Of a stretch of DNA of 64,000 nt, positions 43,500-54,065 are shown one piece after another; position 1 is the first letter of the stretch; the number at the start of each line of letters is the position of its first letter. The position numbers were made by a program, and so were the translations under genes. This DNA comes from Panicum virgatum. Lineage: Eukaryota; Streptophyta; Magnoliopsida; Poales; Poaceae. The stretch covers positions 19,702,913-19,766,912 of the forward strand of contig NC_053147.1 in assembly GCF_016808335.1 (NCBI RefSeq), written 5' to 3'. Under the pieces are notes generated by a model that saw nothing but the letters and a program-made list of their open reading frames with translations, was not told the origin of the DNA and did no database searches.

Positions 43500-43885
43500 T
43501 AAATAACCGATTGGTACCGGTTGAAGGTTTCAACCGGTACCAAAGTTCTGGAAAAAAAAGGGGCGCGCGGGAGTCGAACCCGGGCCTCGGAGATTAGAAA
43601 ACTTAGGGTTACCACTGCGTTACATGGTGCTTTCGATAGGTTTGGCGGCAAAAGCTTTAAAGTACAAACATTTCAGCAGCTTTAGGCACTGGTTTTTATT
43701 TACTAACCAGTGCCTTAGCCACTTTTCAACTCCCGCCCGTTGTAGCCCTAAGGTACCCGGTGGAATTATCACCCGGTACCTTTGGTGCACCTTAGGTACC
43801 GGGTGGTTTCAAACCGGTGCCTTCGGCCCTCAAAGGCACCGGTTGATATTATCACCCGGTACCTTAGGCCTTTGATGTATATATG
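43500..43885 (+). promoter_or_regulatory. Second set of ACCGGT motifs with TATA box
   Basis: Inverted pairs ttggtaccggttga / caaccggtacc, ggtacccggtgg / cacccggtacc and ggcaccggttgat / acccggtacc lie before tgtatatatgg (43873-43883). This mirrors the arrangement at 38400-38666, and probably drives the second CACTA gene. Confidence 0.55.
43558..43630 (-). other. Degenerate tRNA-like sequence with pol III terminator
   Basis: On the minus strand a B-box/T-arm segment (cgggttcgactcccg) follows an A-box-like gcagtggtaa by normal spacing, and a run of T follows the 3' end. The acceptor stem does not pair (5' gcaccat against 3' cgcgcgcc), and no clear anticodon stem forms. A tRNA relic or SINE fragment, not a functional tRNA. 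Confidence 0.4.
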
Positions 43886-44360
43886 GCCGTGCCCTGTTCC
43901 CTTCTCTTCTTTCTCACTTCTTCCTTCCTCCCTTCTCTTCTTTCTCACTTCTTCCTTCCACGCACTGCACCGATCGTCGTCCGCCGCCCCCTCCGACGCC
44001 GATCGTCGTCCGCCGCCCCCTCCGCGCCGCGCCCGGTCGTCCCTTGGCATGCCGACTCGACGCCGCCGCCATTCCTCCACCGATGCACCTCCTCGACGGC
44101 CCCGCACGGCCCTTTTCTTCGGTGCGCCCCCTCGCCGCTGCCGCCCCTGCGCGTCTCCTCGACGCCGGCCGCCCCTGCGCGCCTCCTCGACGATCCCTCG
44201 ACGCCGAATCCCGGTGCGCCGCCGCCATTCCCCTTGGCTCCTCCTTTGCGCGCCTCCTCGACGCCGGCCTCCCCTGCACGCCTCCTCGACGCCGGCCGCC
44301 TCGACGCCGCCGCCCCTTGGGCCGCCGCCGCCCCCTCGCCGTGTCAACGCCGCCCCCTCG
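43886..44360 (+). other. Probable 5' exon (non-coding) of the second CACTA gene
   Basis: Pyrimidine-rich and then very GC-rich (cctcctcgacgcc units repeat), ending at a consensus splice donor gtaagtgc (44361-44368). Long frames on both strands are Pro/Arg/Ala-rich shadows of the GC repeat. Confidence 0.45.
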
Positions 44361-44419
44361 CCGTAAGTGCAGGCCGGCCGGCCGGCTGGGCCGCCAGAGC
44401 TCCGCCGCCCCCTTTTTTT

Positions 44420-44650
44420 ATTTTATGACAATTGTAGATAATTAGAGGTAATTGTAGATAATTAAAGGTAATTGTAGATAATTAGAGAGAATTGTAGATA
44501 ATTAGTAGAGAATTAGTGGAGAATTAGAGAGATTTAGTAGATAATTAGTAGAGAATTAGTGGAGAATAAGAGAATTATTAGAGAATTAGAGGTAATTGTA
44601 GATAATTAGAGAGAATTAGAGATGCTTAGATAATTAGAGAGAATTAAAGT
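44420..44650. repeat. Tandem attagagataattgtag-type repeat
   Basis: Short units based on agataattagag(g/a)(t/g)aattgt repeated about a dozen times with variation. Confidence 0.7.
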
Positions 44651-45409
44651 GTTTGTATTATTAGATATAGTTAGTAGAAATTATTTAGAGATACGATCCC
44701 TTTTTTATTTTTTTTCTTAGTGAACTTTGGAAATTTATAAGAATTTGTAGAAAAATCAGAAAAAAATGCAAAACTAGTTTTGTTATTTTCCTTGTGAGTA
44801 GCTCTACATGATGATGTTACGAGTTTGTTTTGAAACCTTGTGTAGCTAGTTTTAAAAATAGGAGTACCATATAGTTTTTTTTATTTTATACTAAGTTCTA
44901 AAATTGTTCTCCTTATGAGCTTTGAGACATGAGCTCTATAAAGTGTAGTTAGCTTTAGATAATTTTTTTATAAACCCATTAATGGACTTTACCTCATGCT
45001 TTTAAAATATTAAATAGATAATTTAGTTACAAGTGTAGAATTTAGTTATAGAATTTAGTTATTAGAGAGAATTTCTATTATTAGTCTTATGTATAGTGTA
45101 CAATGTTTTTTATTATATATAGTGTATAATTTAGTTATTAGAGAGACTTTATTTAATCATGTATTTAAATAGAGAGTGAATAATGCTTGTATTTATCTAT
45201 TTATCTTGTATTTCTGTAGCTCATGTATTTATCATGTAACTCGTGTATTTCTGTAACTCATATATTTATATATTATGAATTCTTCATTCTTAATTATAAA
45301 ATCAAACACGACGCTCTCTCCTTCTTAACGACTTCTTAACGGCGATCGGTCTCTCGCTAACTCTCGTTGTCTCCTTGTCACCGACGCTCTCTCGCTGTCT
45401 CCCCACCGA

Positions 45410-46070
45410 TACACACACGCGCGCACACACACACACTCACTCTCACACACACACACTCACTCACACACTCACTCACACACACTCACACTGACTCACACAC
45501 ACACACACACTAACTCTCTCTCTCTTTCTCTGTCCCACTAACACACAAACACACACTGACTCACACACACACTCACTCTCTCTTTCTTTCTGTGTCCCTC
45601 TAAGACACACACACTCTCTCTCTCTCCCTCTAACATACACACACACTCTCACACACACACACACTCACACACACACACACTCACACTGACTCACACACAC
45701 ACCAACTCTCTCTCTCTTTCTCTGTCCCACTAACACACAAACACACACACACACACTCACTAACTCTCTCTCTCTCTCTTTCTCTGCCCCTCTAACATAC
45801 ACACACACACTCTCTCTCTCCCTCTAACATACTCACACACACACACACACTCACAAACACACACACACACACTCTCTCTCCCTCTAACACACACTCTCTC
45901 TATCTCTCACACACACTCTCTCTCTCTCTCCCTCTAACATACTCACACACACACACACACTCTATCTCTCACACACACACACTCACAAACACACACACAC
46001 ACACACTCTCTCTGCCTCTAACACACACTCTCTCTCTATCTCTCACACACACTCTCTCTCTCTTTCAAAC
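45410..46070. repeat. Compound (CA)n/(CT)n microsatellite, about 650 bp
   Basis: Alternating cacacaca, tctctctc and linker words (ctctaacatacacaca, tctctgtcccactaaca) repeated many times. The larger unit of roughly 70-90 bp suggests tandem duplication of compound blocks. No coding potential; the 63-codon minus frame is a repeat artefact. Confidence 0.9.
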
Positions 46071-46157
46071 ACGCATATTCGTTCAAAGAATTGAATTCTC
46101 CTGCTTCAGTCAAGGATGGACACATACTCTAACACATTTTTATGGTTTCAGTTAAGG

Positions 46158-47323
46158 ATGGACCCCTTCGGTGATGACGAGGCCGCCAGGCAATACATGT
46201 TGGACGCAATAAACGAAGATACGAGGGCCAACACCACCCAGCCAATCGCTGAAGAAGATGCTCGGACAGCTGATTTGTTTCTAAATATGTCTGGAGATGC
46301 CAATGAAGAAGATGATGACTTTGCACCGCCGCCCAATCAACAACAGCATGTTCCAGTACGAAACTTAAAACTATATGTATGGTGACTTTGGTAGATTAGT
46401 TTTGCGATTAACATATCTTTTCTATAATTTAGTCGACCTCCGCATCGACTTCGTTGAGCCAGTCAAAAGGGAGACGCCGGCCAACAAAGAAAATGGAGGG
46501 AAGACAGGTCGTCACAGAAGTGGACGCAGAGGGCTGTCCAAGTGCTCCAGAGGCTGCTAGCACAAAATTTGTCAACCAATGTGGGGTTATTGTTCGGGCA
46601 AGAATTCCGATCACCACAAGACTATGGAAAACGAGCAAACCCGAAGAACAGCAACACACCGTGCCTGCACATCAGAAGAAAATGCTATGGGCAGAACTCA
46701 AGGATATGTTCACTCTTTTTGAAGTAGTTGACCAAGAACTTGTGAAGAAATGTGCCTTGAAAAAGTTGGTTCTTGCCTTTGCAACTTTCAAGAAGAAGTT
46801 GTACATCAATTACATCAAGAAGGATAAGGAGCCGAACTGGGACGATCTTCCTCAGGTTAAACCATACTGAGAGGAGTTCAAACAATACAAACTATCAGAG
46901 GAAGCCCAAGAAAAATCCGAACAGATCAAGGTGAATGCAGCAAATACGAAGTACAGCCACCACCTTGGGGCTGACGGGTACAAGAAGTCAATTAAAAAAT
47001 GGCAGAAGATGGAGCAGAACCTTATGGATAGAGGCATCAGGCCGACAATTTGGGATTGGCTGGATAGATCCAAGTGGTGGTTATTTTCTAATGGCGTGAC
47101 ACTAAACCAATTGGAAAGAAGTTTGGTCATGCCCGAGCATATGCAAGAAGTGTCCCGCGATCTAGTCGCTGCAATAGATGAGGCCCAACAAGGAACATTC
47201 CAGCCTCAAAGGGAGAATGATGAGCTGACAAGGGCATTAAAGAATCCGGAGCACCTGGACGAGCCCGTAGCATCGGCGTGGTCCCATGGAAAGTTGCTTG
47301 GGCCGGAGATTCCTCTTACAAGA
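46158..47323 (+). pseudogene. CACTA second gene, TNPA/transposase-24-like, truncated
   Basis: Coding exon 46158-46355 begins MDPFGDDEAARQYMLDAI. A 77-bp intron (46356-46432, GTACGA...TTTAG) joins in phase to STSASTSLSQSKGRRRPTKK. The following exon resembles the plant Transposase_24 family (KFVNQCGVIVRARIPIT, then WAELKDMFTLFEV, WDWLDRSKWW). A TGA at 46868 sits where Trp is expected. The frame continues to 47323 (GPEIPLTR), where the Sirevirus inserts. In En/Spm the second product binds subterminal motifs; this role is inferred. Confidence 0.72.
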
Positions 47324-49281
47324 TGAAAGGATCTTGATCACGCGATGTCGTAGCCTAGAGGGGGGGTGAATAGGCGTTTCTTCAAAAAATGGCGCTTAAT
47401 CCCTGCTGGGACTGCCTGGACCGGTCAGACCGGTCTACCAGACCGGTCAGACCGGTCTATGCAGGCAGACAGCCCAGACAGCAGGAACAAGTCCCCTCTC
47501 GAGCTTGAACCTATAAGAAACTTGGGATATGTGTCTTGCAGAGTATTTCTAACAAAACAAACAAGTCCCTACACACAAGTAGAGCACACCCAAGTAGATC
47601 GAGCGGAAGCACAATTCAAACTCAAAACTATAAATGCAAGGTAAGTAAATCAAACCGAAATAGAGATGATGCAATGAAGACACGGTGATTTGTTTGACCG
47701 AAGTTCGGATTCACCCCGTGCACCCACGTGTGAATCCTACTCTCCGTTGAGGAAGCTCGTAGTGACCCCAAGGTCAAGCTATCTCCTCTTCTCCACTATA
47801 TGACCATGCGCCCTCTTGGCACACAATCGAAGCTGCAACAAACTTGCCGCTGCTCACCACAACCTTGGGAGCTAGCCGGCGACGCCTAGCCGTCTAGGAG
47901 CCGATGCTCCAAGAGTAACAAATGCTTCAATTGAGTTGGCCGACGCAACCTCAAGTGCTCAAATCTCGGGATGTTTCTCTCTTGCTCAAATGACTCTCAA
48001 GGAATGGATTCACTCAACCCAACTCAAAGATTCACCTTGAATCAAGCAACTCTCACAAAGAGAGGTTGGGGAGGACTCTCCAAGTGCTCACAAGGCTCTC
48101 AAGATGTTCTGAAATGTTCTAACATCAGCACCCACGAATGGGTGAAGTCATGGGGTATAAATACCCCTTCTCACAAAACTAGCCGTTGCCCTGTCAGTGT
48201 TAGACCGGTCCCCTAGACCGGTCAGACCGGTCGGTTTTGAAAACTAGCCGTTGGAGGCTTACCCTGCTCAGACCGGTCCCTCTCTGTTTTCTGTAGTTAG
48301 CTCTCACTCCTTAGGCTAAACTCTCTAGGGACAGGTTTGAGCACTTTTGGTATTGTCTAAACCTACTGATGTTGCATCCCTCTTGATAGTACGGCATACC
48401 TATACTCAAGTGCACAAATGAAATATACAATTTCCATGATTACTTGAGCTTCTTCATAATATGATCATGCCGACTTTTCTTCGATCAATACCGTGAGGGC
48501 ATCAACATATTCTTTCTTTTGAGCATTCCCGCTTTGAGCTAGTGACTTTGAATCTTTGAATTGCATAGTAATGAAATCCAACTTGATTCACAAGTCACCT
48601 TCTTTTCTTGAATAATGACACTTATTCAATATAGAGCTCTCCATGACTCTAGGATCTCCGGCCTTTGACCCGTATCGGTTTCTTTGCTCCCCAAGCCGTC
48701 GCTTGCGTAGCCTCTTGAAACACGCCTCTCGGTCCTCTACCTTTATCCTAGTCATCCATCTTGAACTCATATTGATTTGTGTTATGCATGAAATCTTTAT
48801 TGTCAATTTGAATTCTCAATTTAATCTTATATGCAAGCCTTCCAATTCGAGACATCATATATGTATCAACTCATGTCTCATTCTCTTTTGCCTTGCTTGC
48901 TTGCATCTTAAGTTAACATCCATTTATCACATGTGACAAGACCTTCTATATTTGAGACTATGCATAAGCATATCACATCTTATTCACAAAATCTTTACTT
49001 GTCACTTTGAATCCCATCATAGATCGAAACAAGCCTTCGCAAATATTAGAGCCTTTATATCAATCATGAATACTTTGCTCTATTTTCCTTTTCTTGTTTT
49101 GCTTGTCACATACACATTATACCAATGGGATAAACACGCTTGCTTGCAATACTTGAGCTATCTCTTTTAATACACATTTCATAATTAAATACCTATTCAT
49201 AATCTCATGCAAACAAGTTAGTCCTTTAATCGTGTTGTCAATCAATGCTCCAAAACCCACTAGGGCCTAGATGCTCTTTCA
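47324..49281 (-). repeat. Sirevirus 3' LTR (second family)
   Basis: On the minus strand it begins TGAAAGAGCATCTAGG and ends ATCCTTTCA; 1958 bp. The outer part carries cctagagggggggtgaatag. No 5' partner in the window. Confidence 0.82.
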
Positions 49282-49299
49282 ATCTCCCCCTTTTTGGTG
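49282..49299 (-). other. Sirevirus polypurine tract
   Basis: Minus strand reads caccaaaaagggggagat, identical to the PPT of the first Sirevirus. Confidence 0.85.
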
Positions 49300-50098
49300 A
49301 TTGATGACAACTCGATTAAAGCTTACAAAAATATATTCAATAAAGCTTTTGAGTTCTCAGATTTAGTTGGAGCTCCCCCTTAATTTGTGCATATGAATGG
49401 AATTCATCTCAAATTGGCCTCACATGCCAATATATACATATTGAGCTCAAATGAGACTCCACCTAAATCTCAGCATCCGTGGGGTGTAACAGGTGTGTGT
49501 GATGTTCATAAATAAATCCATGATGCAATATGTCATGTAACGCACACAAGCAAACACAAGAGCAGTGCTGCTGCCACAGACCGGTCAGACTAGTCCCTGG
49601 GACCGGTCAGACCGGTCCACACCAGCCAGCACGCACTTGGACCGGTCAGACCGGTCCCCTCTGACCGGTCAGACCGGTTAGAGACTGCCAGAATAGCCCA
49701 AGGCTGAAACAAAAGACATCACATCACTCAAAAAATTCACACTATCATAAAAATTCCTTATGTATTTAAAACATGATAAATACACCCAATAGCATTCAAT
49801 ACAAGAGTTCTCAAGTCCGCACAAATCCTTAATACAAAAGAGATGGATATGATTTTACAAGATGAGACAAGAATATCCAAACATATCCAAATCATGATGT
49901 CCATACATCCATCATCCATACATGATATATAATAAGAGCTAGATGATACAAGATGATCTCAAGATACATATCCCATCTACTCTCAAGATGGCACACACAC
50001 ATACACAAAGATAAGCTTTAATCCTCCAAACTTCTCCCCCTTTGTCATCCATCAACAAATAGCGTACAAGAGGAGAAGAGTGTGCTGCCAATCTGAAA
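49300..50098 (-). other. Sirevirus spacer between extra ORF and PPT
   Basis: AT-rich, with several accggtcagaccggtc copies at 49578-49680. No ORF. Confidence 0.6.
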
Positions 50099-52293
50099 TC
50101 ACTGCCCACCTGTAGAGAATCCACCAGTACTGCTCGGATAAGCAAAGAGTGAGTCACTCCAGCTTGCCACTGTCGCCTCAACTGAGTCAGGAGCTGGAGA
50201 AAGTGAAGCTGTAGTCCCTGCATATCCCATATCTGGTGAAGAAGAAGTCCCTCCAAGATCAAAGTGAAGTGAAGGGGGTGCAGAAACTGTAGGAAACATC
50301 GCCGACGACCCTGGAACTATCGACGAACTGACGTGTGTCCCAAACTGAGGTCCTGCACTGAAAGGTGAAATCGGCCCCATGAAACTGGAAGTGAATGGCG
50401 GGGGCCCCGAGTATGGTCCAGCAAACTGAGATCCCACAAACTGTCCTGCGAACATCTGTGGGCCTATGGTGAAAAGCTGTGGACCTGGACGGAACTGTGG
50501 GGCAAAAAGTGGAGATCCGTGTCCGAACTGCTGAGCTGAAGACGATCCACCTGGCTGACTCTCCTGACCAAAGAACATCTGCTCGCCCAGGTGGTCATAC
50601 TGCCCAAAATCCATCCCCTGGAAGCTCTCAATCATCTGGTCAAGTGAGGGGATCTCTGCTGCCTCAAGCTCTGGTAAGATAGGCGAGAGAGGTGGCTGGA
50701 GCTGCTTGGCAGTGTACATCCTCTTCTGATTATTCCACAGCTTCTTGTTGTTCTTTCTCTCCCTCTCCTGATTAACCAGAATGTCTCTATGGTTCTTAAT
50801 CATGCCTACAAATGTCCTGAACATCCGCCTAAAGGAAGAGGAAGACCTGCGAGCAGGGGAAACATCTCTACCCTCATGAGGCACAAAGCCTCCAGCTGGC
50901 TCCTCCTGCTGAGGCACGTCCTGAGCGTGCTACTGTGCATCTGCATCCTGATCAGGTAGTGGACCCTGATCCTCCTGATCCTCCTCCTGAACCTCGTCAT
51001 ATCGGCCCTCAGAAGGAACTCTCACATGCTTAGGATGCTTGATCCTAAGCGGCTCATGCTTCACGTCCATCCCAAAATTTTTCCTGGTGACCTTTAGTAT
51101 CACCCTCATGATATACGGTGCATAGCCACATGTCTTCAAGGGACTCTCAAAAATATGCTTGATTTCCTCCCAAATGAAGTCACCAATATTGAAGTCACCG
51201 CCTCGAGGGTCTGGCTGCATCATGCTCATAAGATTCTTGGCATGCGCTGAGATGTCACTGGGATTCTCATCCCGGGGTGTAAGTGTCTTCCTGAACAGCC
51301 TGTTCAGGATGGAGTAGTAAGTGTACAACCCCGTGACCTTGCCTGCATTGCCAACCCTATCCCTCGGATACATGAATCTCACCTGATAGCTGATAGAGGT
51401 GAATCATAGTGAAGCTTAGGACGATTCATGTCCTGATCATCAATTCTCAAGTACCGACAGAAAGAGGTGTAGGAACACTGGTAGTGATGTCCCTCTGTCA
51501 TCCAGTAGATAGTCCTCTCATTGCCATTCTCTGGATCATGCCCAAAATATACGGTCGCGTAGAACTGGGCTATCACCTCCTTGTTCCAATCATGCTGGAA
51601 CCCCATAATGTCCTTGATGTGCCTGTCCTCACACATCTGAGCCACCTCATCACAAATTTCATGACCCAAGTTTGCCATATGTGTCCAATCAACCCACTGG
51701 GCCTCTGAAGCAATCCCTGCCTTGGCAAGAATGACAGTCTGATAGAAGTCCTGCTGAAACCGAGTGTGAAACATGTAGTCCACAGTGTCCTTTGGGACAT
51801 CCAAAGGACTCTGACGCCTCAGCAAACGTGTAGCCGCTGTCATCTCGGTGTTGTAGTAGCTGACAATCTCTACACTGGCCTGCCTAACGGGAATCTGAAT
51901 ACCTGGGGTCACCACAGGACCCTCCAAGTCTGAGCTGCCTGCTGCACTCTCCTCTGACTCATCATCGCTGTCAACATCATCATCATCATCATTAGCATCA
52001 TCTGCACCTGCATCTGCTTCTGTCTCAGTGTCCTCATCATCACGAGGATCTCTCAAGTAGGGTGCATCCTCCTCTATGTCATTGCCGGATGACTCGTCAA
52101 TGTCCATCTGCTGTGCCCCTGTCTTGGCCCTTTTAGGCCTCAACTGACGCTGACTAGGAGCAGCTGCAAGAGGCTGTGAAGTGGACACAACTGCAGCTGC
52201 CTTGGTGCCTCAACTGCTCGAACCCACTCCAGCTGCTCGTGCAACTCGATCCTCATTGAGTTTGCTCCTCTTCTCACGGTTTCTCTTATACAT
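50099..52293 (-). pseudogene. Sirevirus extra (env-like) ORF, interrupted
   Basis: Starts at 52293 (MYKRNREKRSKLNEDRVARA). A TGA at 52210 is followed by an acidic region (DDDDDVDSDDESEESAAG), then a conserved block (FYATVYFGHDP, ERTIYWMTEGHHYQCSY). A frameshift near 51380 leads to YPRDRVGNAGKVTGLYTYYS and a TAG at 50930, then a basic segment and a Gly/Pro/Phe/Ser-rich tail ending STGGFSTGGQ at 50099. Position next to the 3' LTR and composition match the additional ORF of grass Sireviruses. No clear transmembrane segment is visible, so an envelope role is unsupported. Confidence 0.7.
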
Positions 52294-52724
52294 GATTTTC
52301 AATCTGAGATAGAGAAATATTGAGTTGAAATTAGATCATGAGAAGCAACCCACAAGATATGGATAGAAAGTATTTGAACTGCACCAATAAAACTGGAAAC
52401 TGGTTCTGTCAGTCACAGACCGGTCAGACCGGTCGGATGGACCGGTCAGATCGGTCCCTGACAGAAACTGGAGAAAGACTCGGTTTCGATGATCTTTGTT
52501 CAGGAAAAATGCTAGAGAACTTTGATAAACAATGTTAAGATTATCTAGCACTTTACAAAGCAAAGTGTGGCTTTAGCTGATGGTTTTGGGTTCTGGCCAA
52601 ACCGACTGGTCTGACCGCTCGGGCGGACCGGTCTGACCGGTCGGGTGGCGCCCGAACCCTAGGATTCGATTCGGAGCAATGCGAGCCACGAAACTTCTTG
52701 ATCTCTTAGGGAATAGTTCCTAGG

Positions 52725-53932
52725 TGTTGGCGCTCCTTAAGTACCCATTTTATTATACAATTAGGAGTTGTTTTAGTAAATTCTTCGGGATGATTTATGT
52801 ACTAACCCGCCACTTGGCACCCGAACTTGAACGTTTTCGATTTTGTCCTGGATTTTGGAGCATGTTGCATTTTGACAGGAAATTGGACATTTTCGGAGAT
52901 GTTTTGATGCATGGTTACAACTGGGCTAAGATGAGGAATAAGAGCAAGAGGCCACACGAAAAAGATGGGACCGAAAGGGGCCAGAAAAGGCCCAGGCCGG
53001 CCGGCCTGGAGTCCTTGGGCCAGCCGGCCTAGCCCTTTTCGAAGTCCAATCGATCTCGGTTTTCTTCAGCGCGAAGTATGTGTCAACCCTAGTCTATGTT
53101 TTACCAAAACCACTGACCATATCTTAATATAAATACCCCGAAGCCGCCATCAAAGAGAGGGGGATCGCGGGAGCATCCAGGGAGATCGCAGAGAAGAGCA
53201 TCCAGAGATACATTCGAGTTAGACACAAGAGAAAGGCGACACCGGAGGCCTCATCGTCCCTCGGTGCCGCTGCAAGTTGGAGGACAGCAAGGGATCCATC
53301 CCTTGCCGGAAATTTCGTCACCATGATCGACTACGCTTCGCTTAGCTTCATGGGGTAAATTCCTTGTTTGTTCATGGGGTTGTAAGGAGATCTTGAGTTG
53401 TAATTGCCGAATCCTTTATGAGATTGATCTATCACGATTTTTGTTGATGATGCTTTGATGCCTAATAGTTCGCAACTTGGCTTTGGGTTTGCTTTGCTCT
53501 TGCATGGTTTACTTAGATTACATCAACTATCGTGTTCTTGTTGATTCGTTACCGATTATCCTCGTGTAGTGACAGTATGCGGGAGGGAAAGGTTTTGATC
53601 TTGGAACACACCTTTGATAGATTAGATCTGTTCTTCGTTGCTTGGCGATTACATCTCTAGTGATCCTAGACCCTATGGACAAATGCTCTTCATATCTTGT
53701 GCACACACCTATCATTGCTCACTAGTCTAGATTAGATTAGATTAGTTAGATTAGATCTATTTCACACTCATACACTCAATATAGATCTTTTACCAACATC
53801 GTTAGTGCTTAGTTAAGCATAGTAATACACTTGTTCGGTGGATTGATAAACCTTGGGGGAATACTCTAAGGGAAAAGCTACACGATCTGTGCGCTTGCGG
53901 TACGTAAATTGGCGCTTTAAGAAGCGTCAACA
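52725..53932 (+). repeat. Athila 5' LTR
   Basis: 1208 bp. A paired GC cassette (aggccggccggcctgg and gggccagccggcctag, 52992-53033), TATA box tataaata at 53128-53135, and a ttagattagattag tract near the middle (53734-53757). The 102-codon frame at its start is repeated in the 3' LTR and is not treated as a gene. Confidence 0.95.
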
Positions 53933-53940
53933 AGCTTTTC

Positions 53941-53958
53941 TGGCGCCGTTGCCGGGGA
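53941..53958 (+). other. Primer binding site (tRNA-Asp type)
   Basis: tggcgccgttgccgggga, eight bases after the 5' LTR. Confidence 0.85.
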
Positions 53959-54065
53959 ACAAGCGATTTTGCTACATTTAACTTTGTATTAATTTTGTTG
54001 GTTACTAACACCTAACCTTTTCCCTAGAAAATTTTTGTTTTCTTGTTTTTGTTTTGATTGTCTAG

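Larger units (their letters stand above)
44361..46151 (+). other. Probable 5' UTR intron of the second CACTA gene
   Basis: Donor GTAAGTGC, acceptor gtttcag just before the coding exon; 1.79 kb. It contains AT-rich tandem repeats and a large CA/CT microsatellite. 44690-45400 is AT-rich, with no gene. The intron call rests on the splice consensus and the coding exon that follows. Confidence 0.45.
38287..47323 (+). mobile_element. Autonomous-type CACTA element, left 9 kb (decayed)
   Basis: Starts TACTACTAGAAAAC, the CACTA terminus with its first C changed to T. ACCGGT-rich subterminal inverted repeats follow. It carries a TNP2-like transposase and a TNPA-like second gene, the two-gene plan of En/Spm elements. 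It is cut at 47324 by a Sirevirus; the other terminus must lie beyond the window. Both genes are disabled. Confidence 0.85.

Noticed and set aside
43558..43630. A functional tRNA gene
   Set aside because: T-arm and boxes are present, but the acceptor stem does not pair and no anticodon stem is evident; kept only as tRNA-like.
43769..44445. Several frames of 121-194 codons, Arg/Gly/Pro-rich
   Set aside because: Composition artefacts of a GC-rich leader exon with cctcctcgacgcc repeats; frames exist on both strands.
45473..45664. Cys/Val-rich 63-codon minus frame
   Set aside because: Translation of CA/CT microsatellite.
50479..51708. + strand frames of 67-99 codons in the second Sirevirus
   Set aside because: They overlap the sense (minus) extra ORF, which has recognisable family composition.
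52724..53032. 102-codon frame at the start of the Athila LTR, repeated at 61795
   Set aside because: LTR U3 sequence duplicated by retrotransposition; no protein motif. The second copy is longer only because it begins upstream of the LTR.
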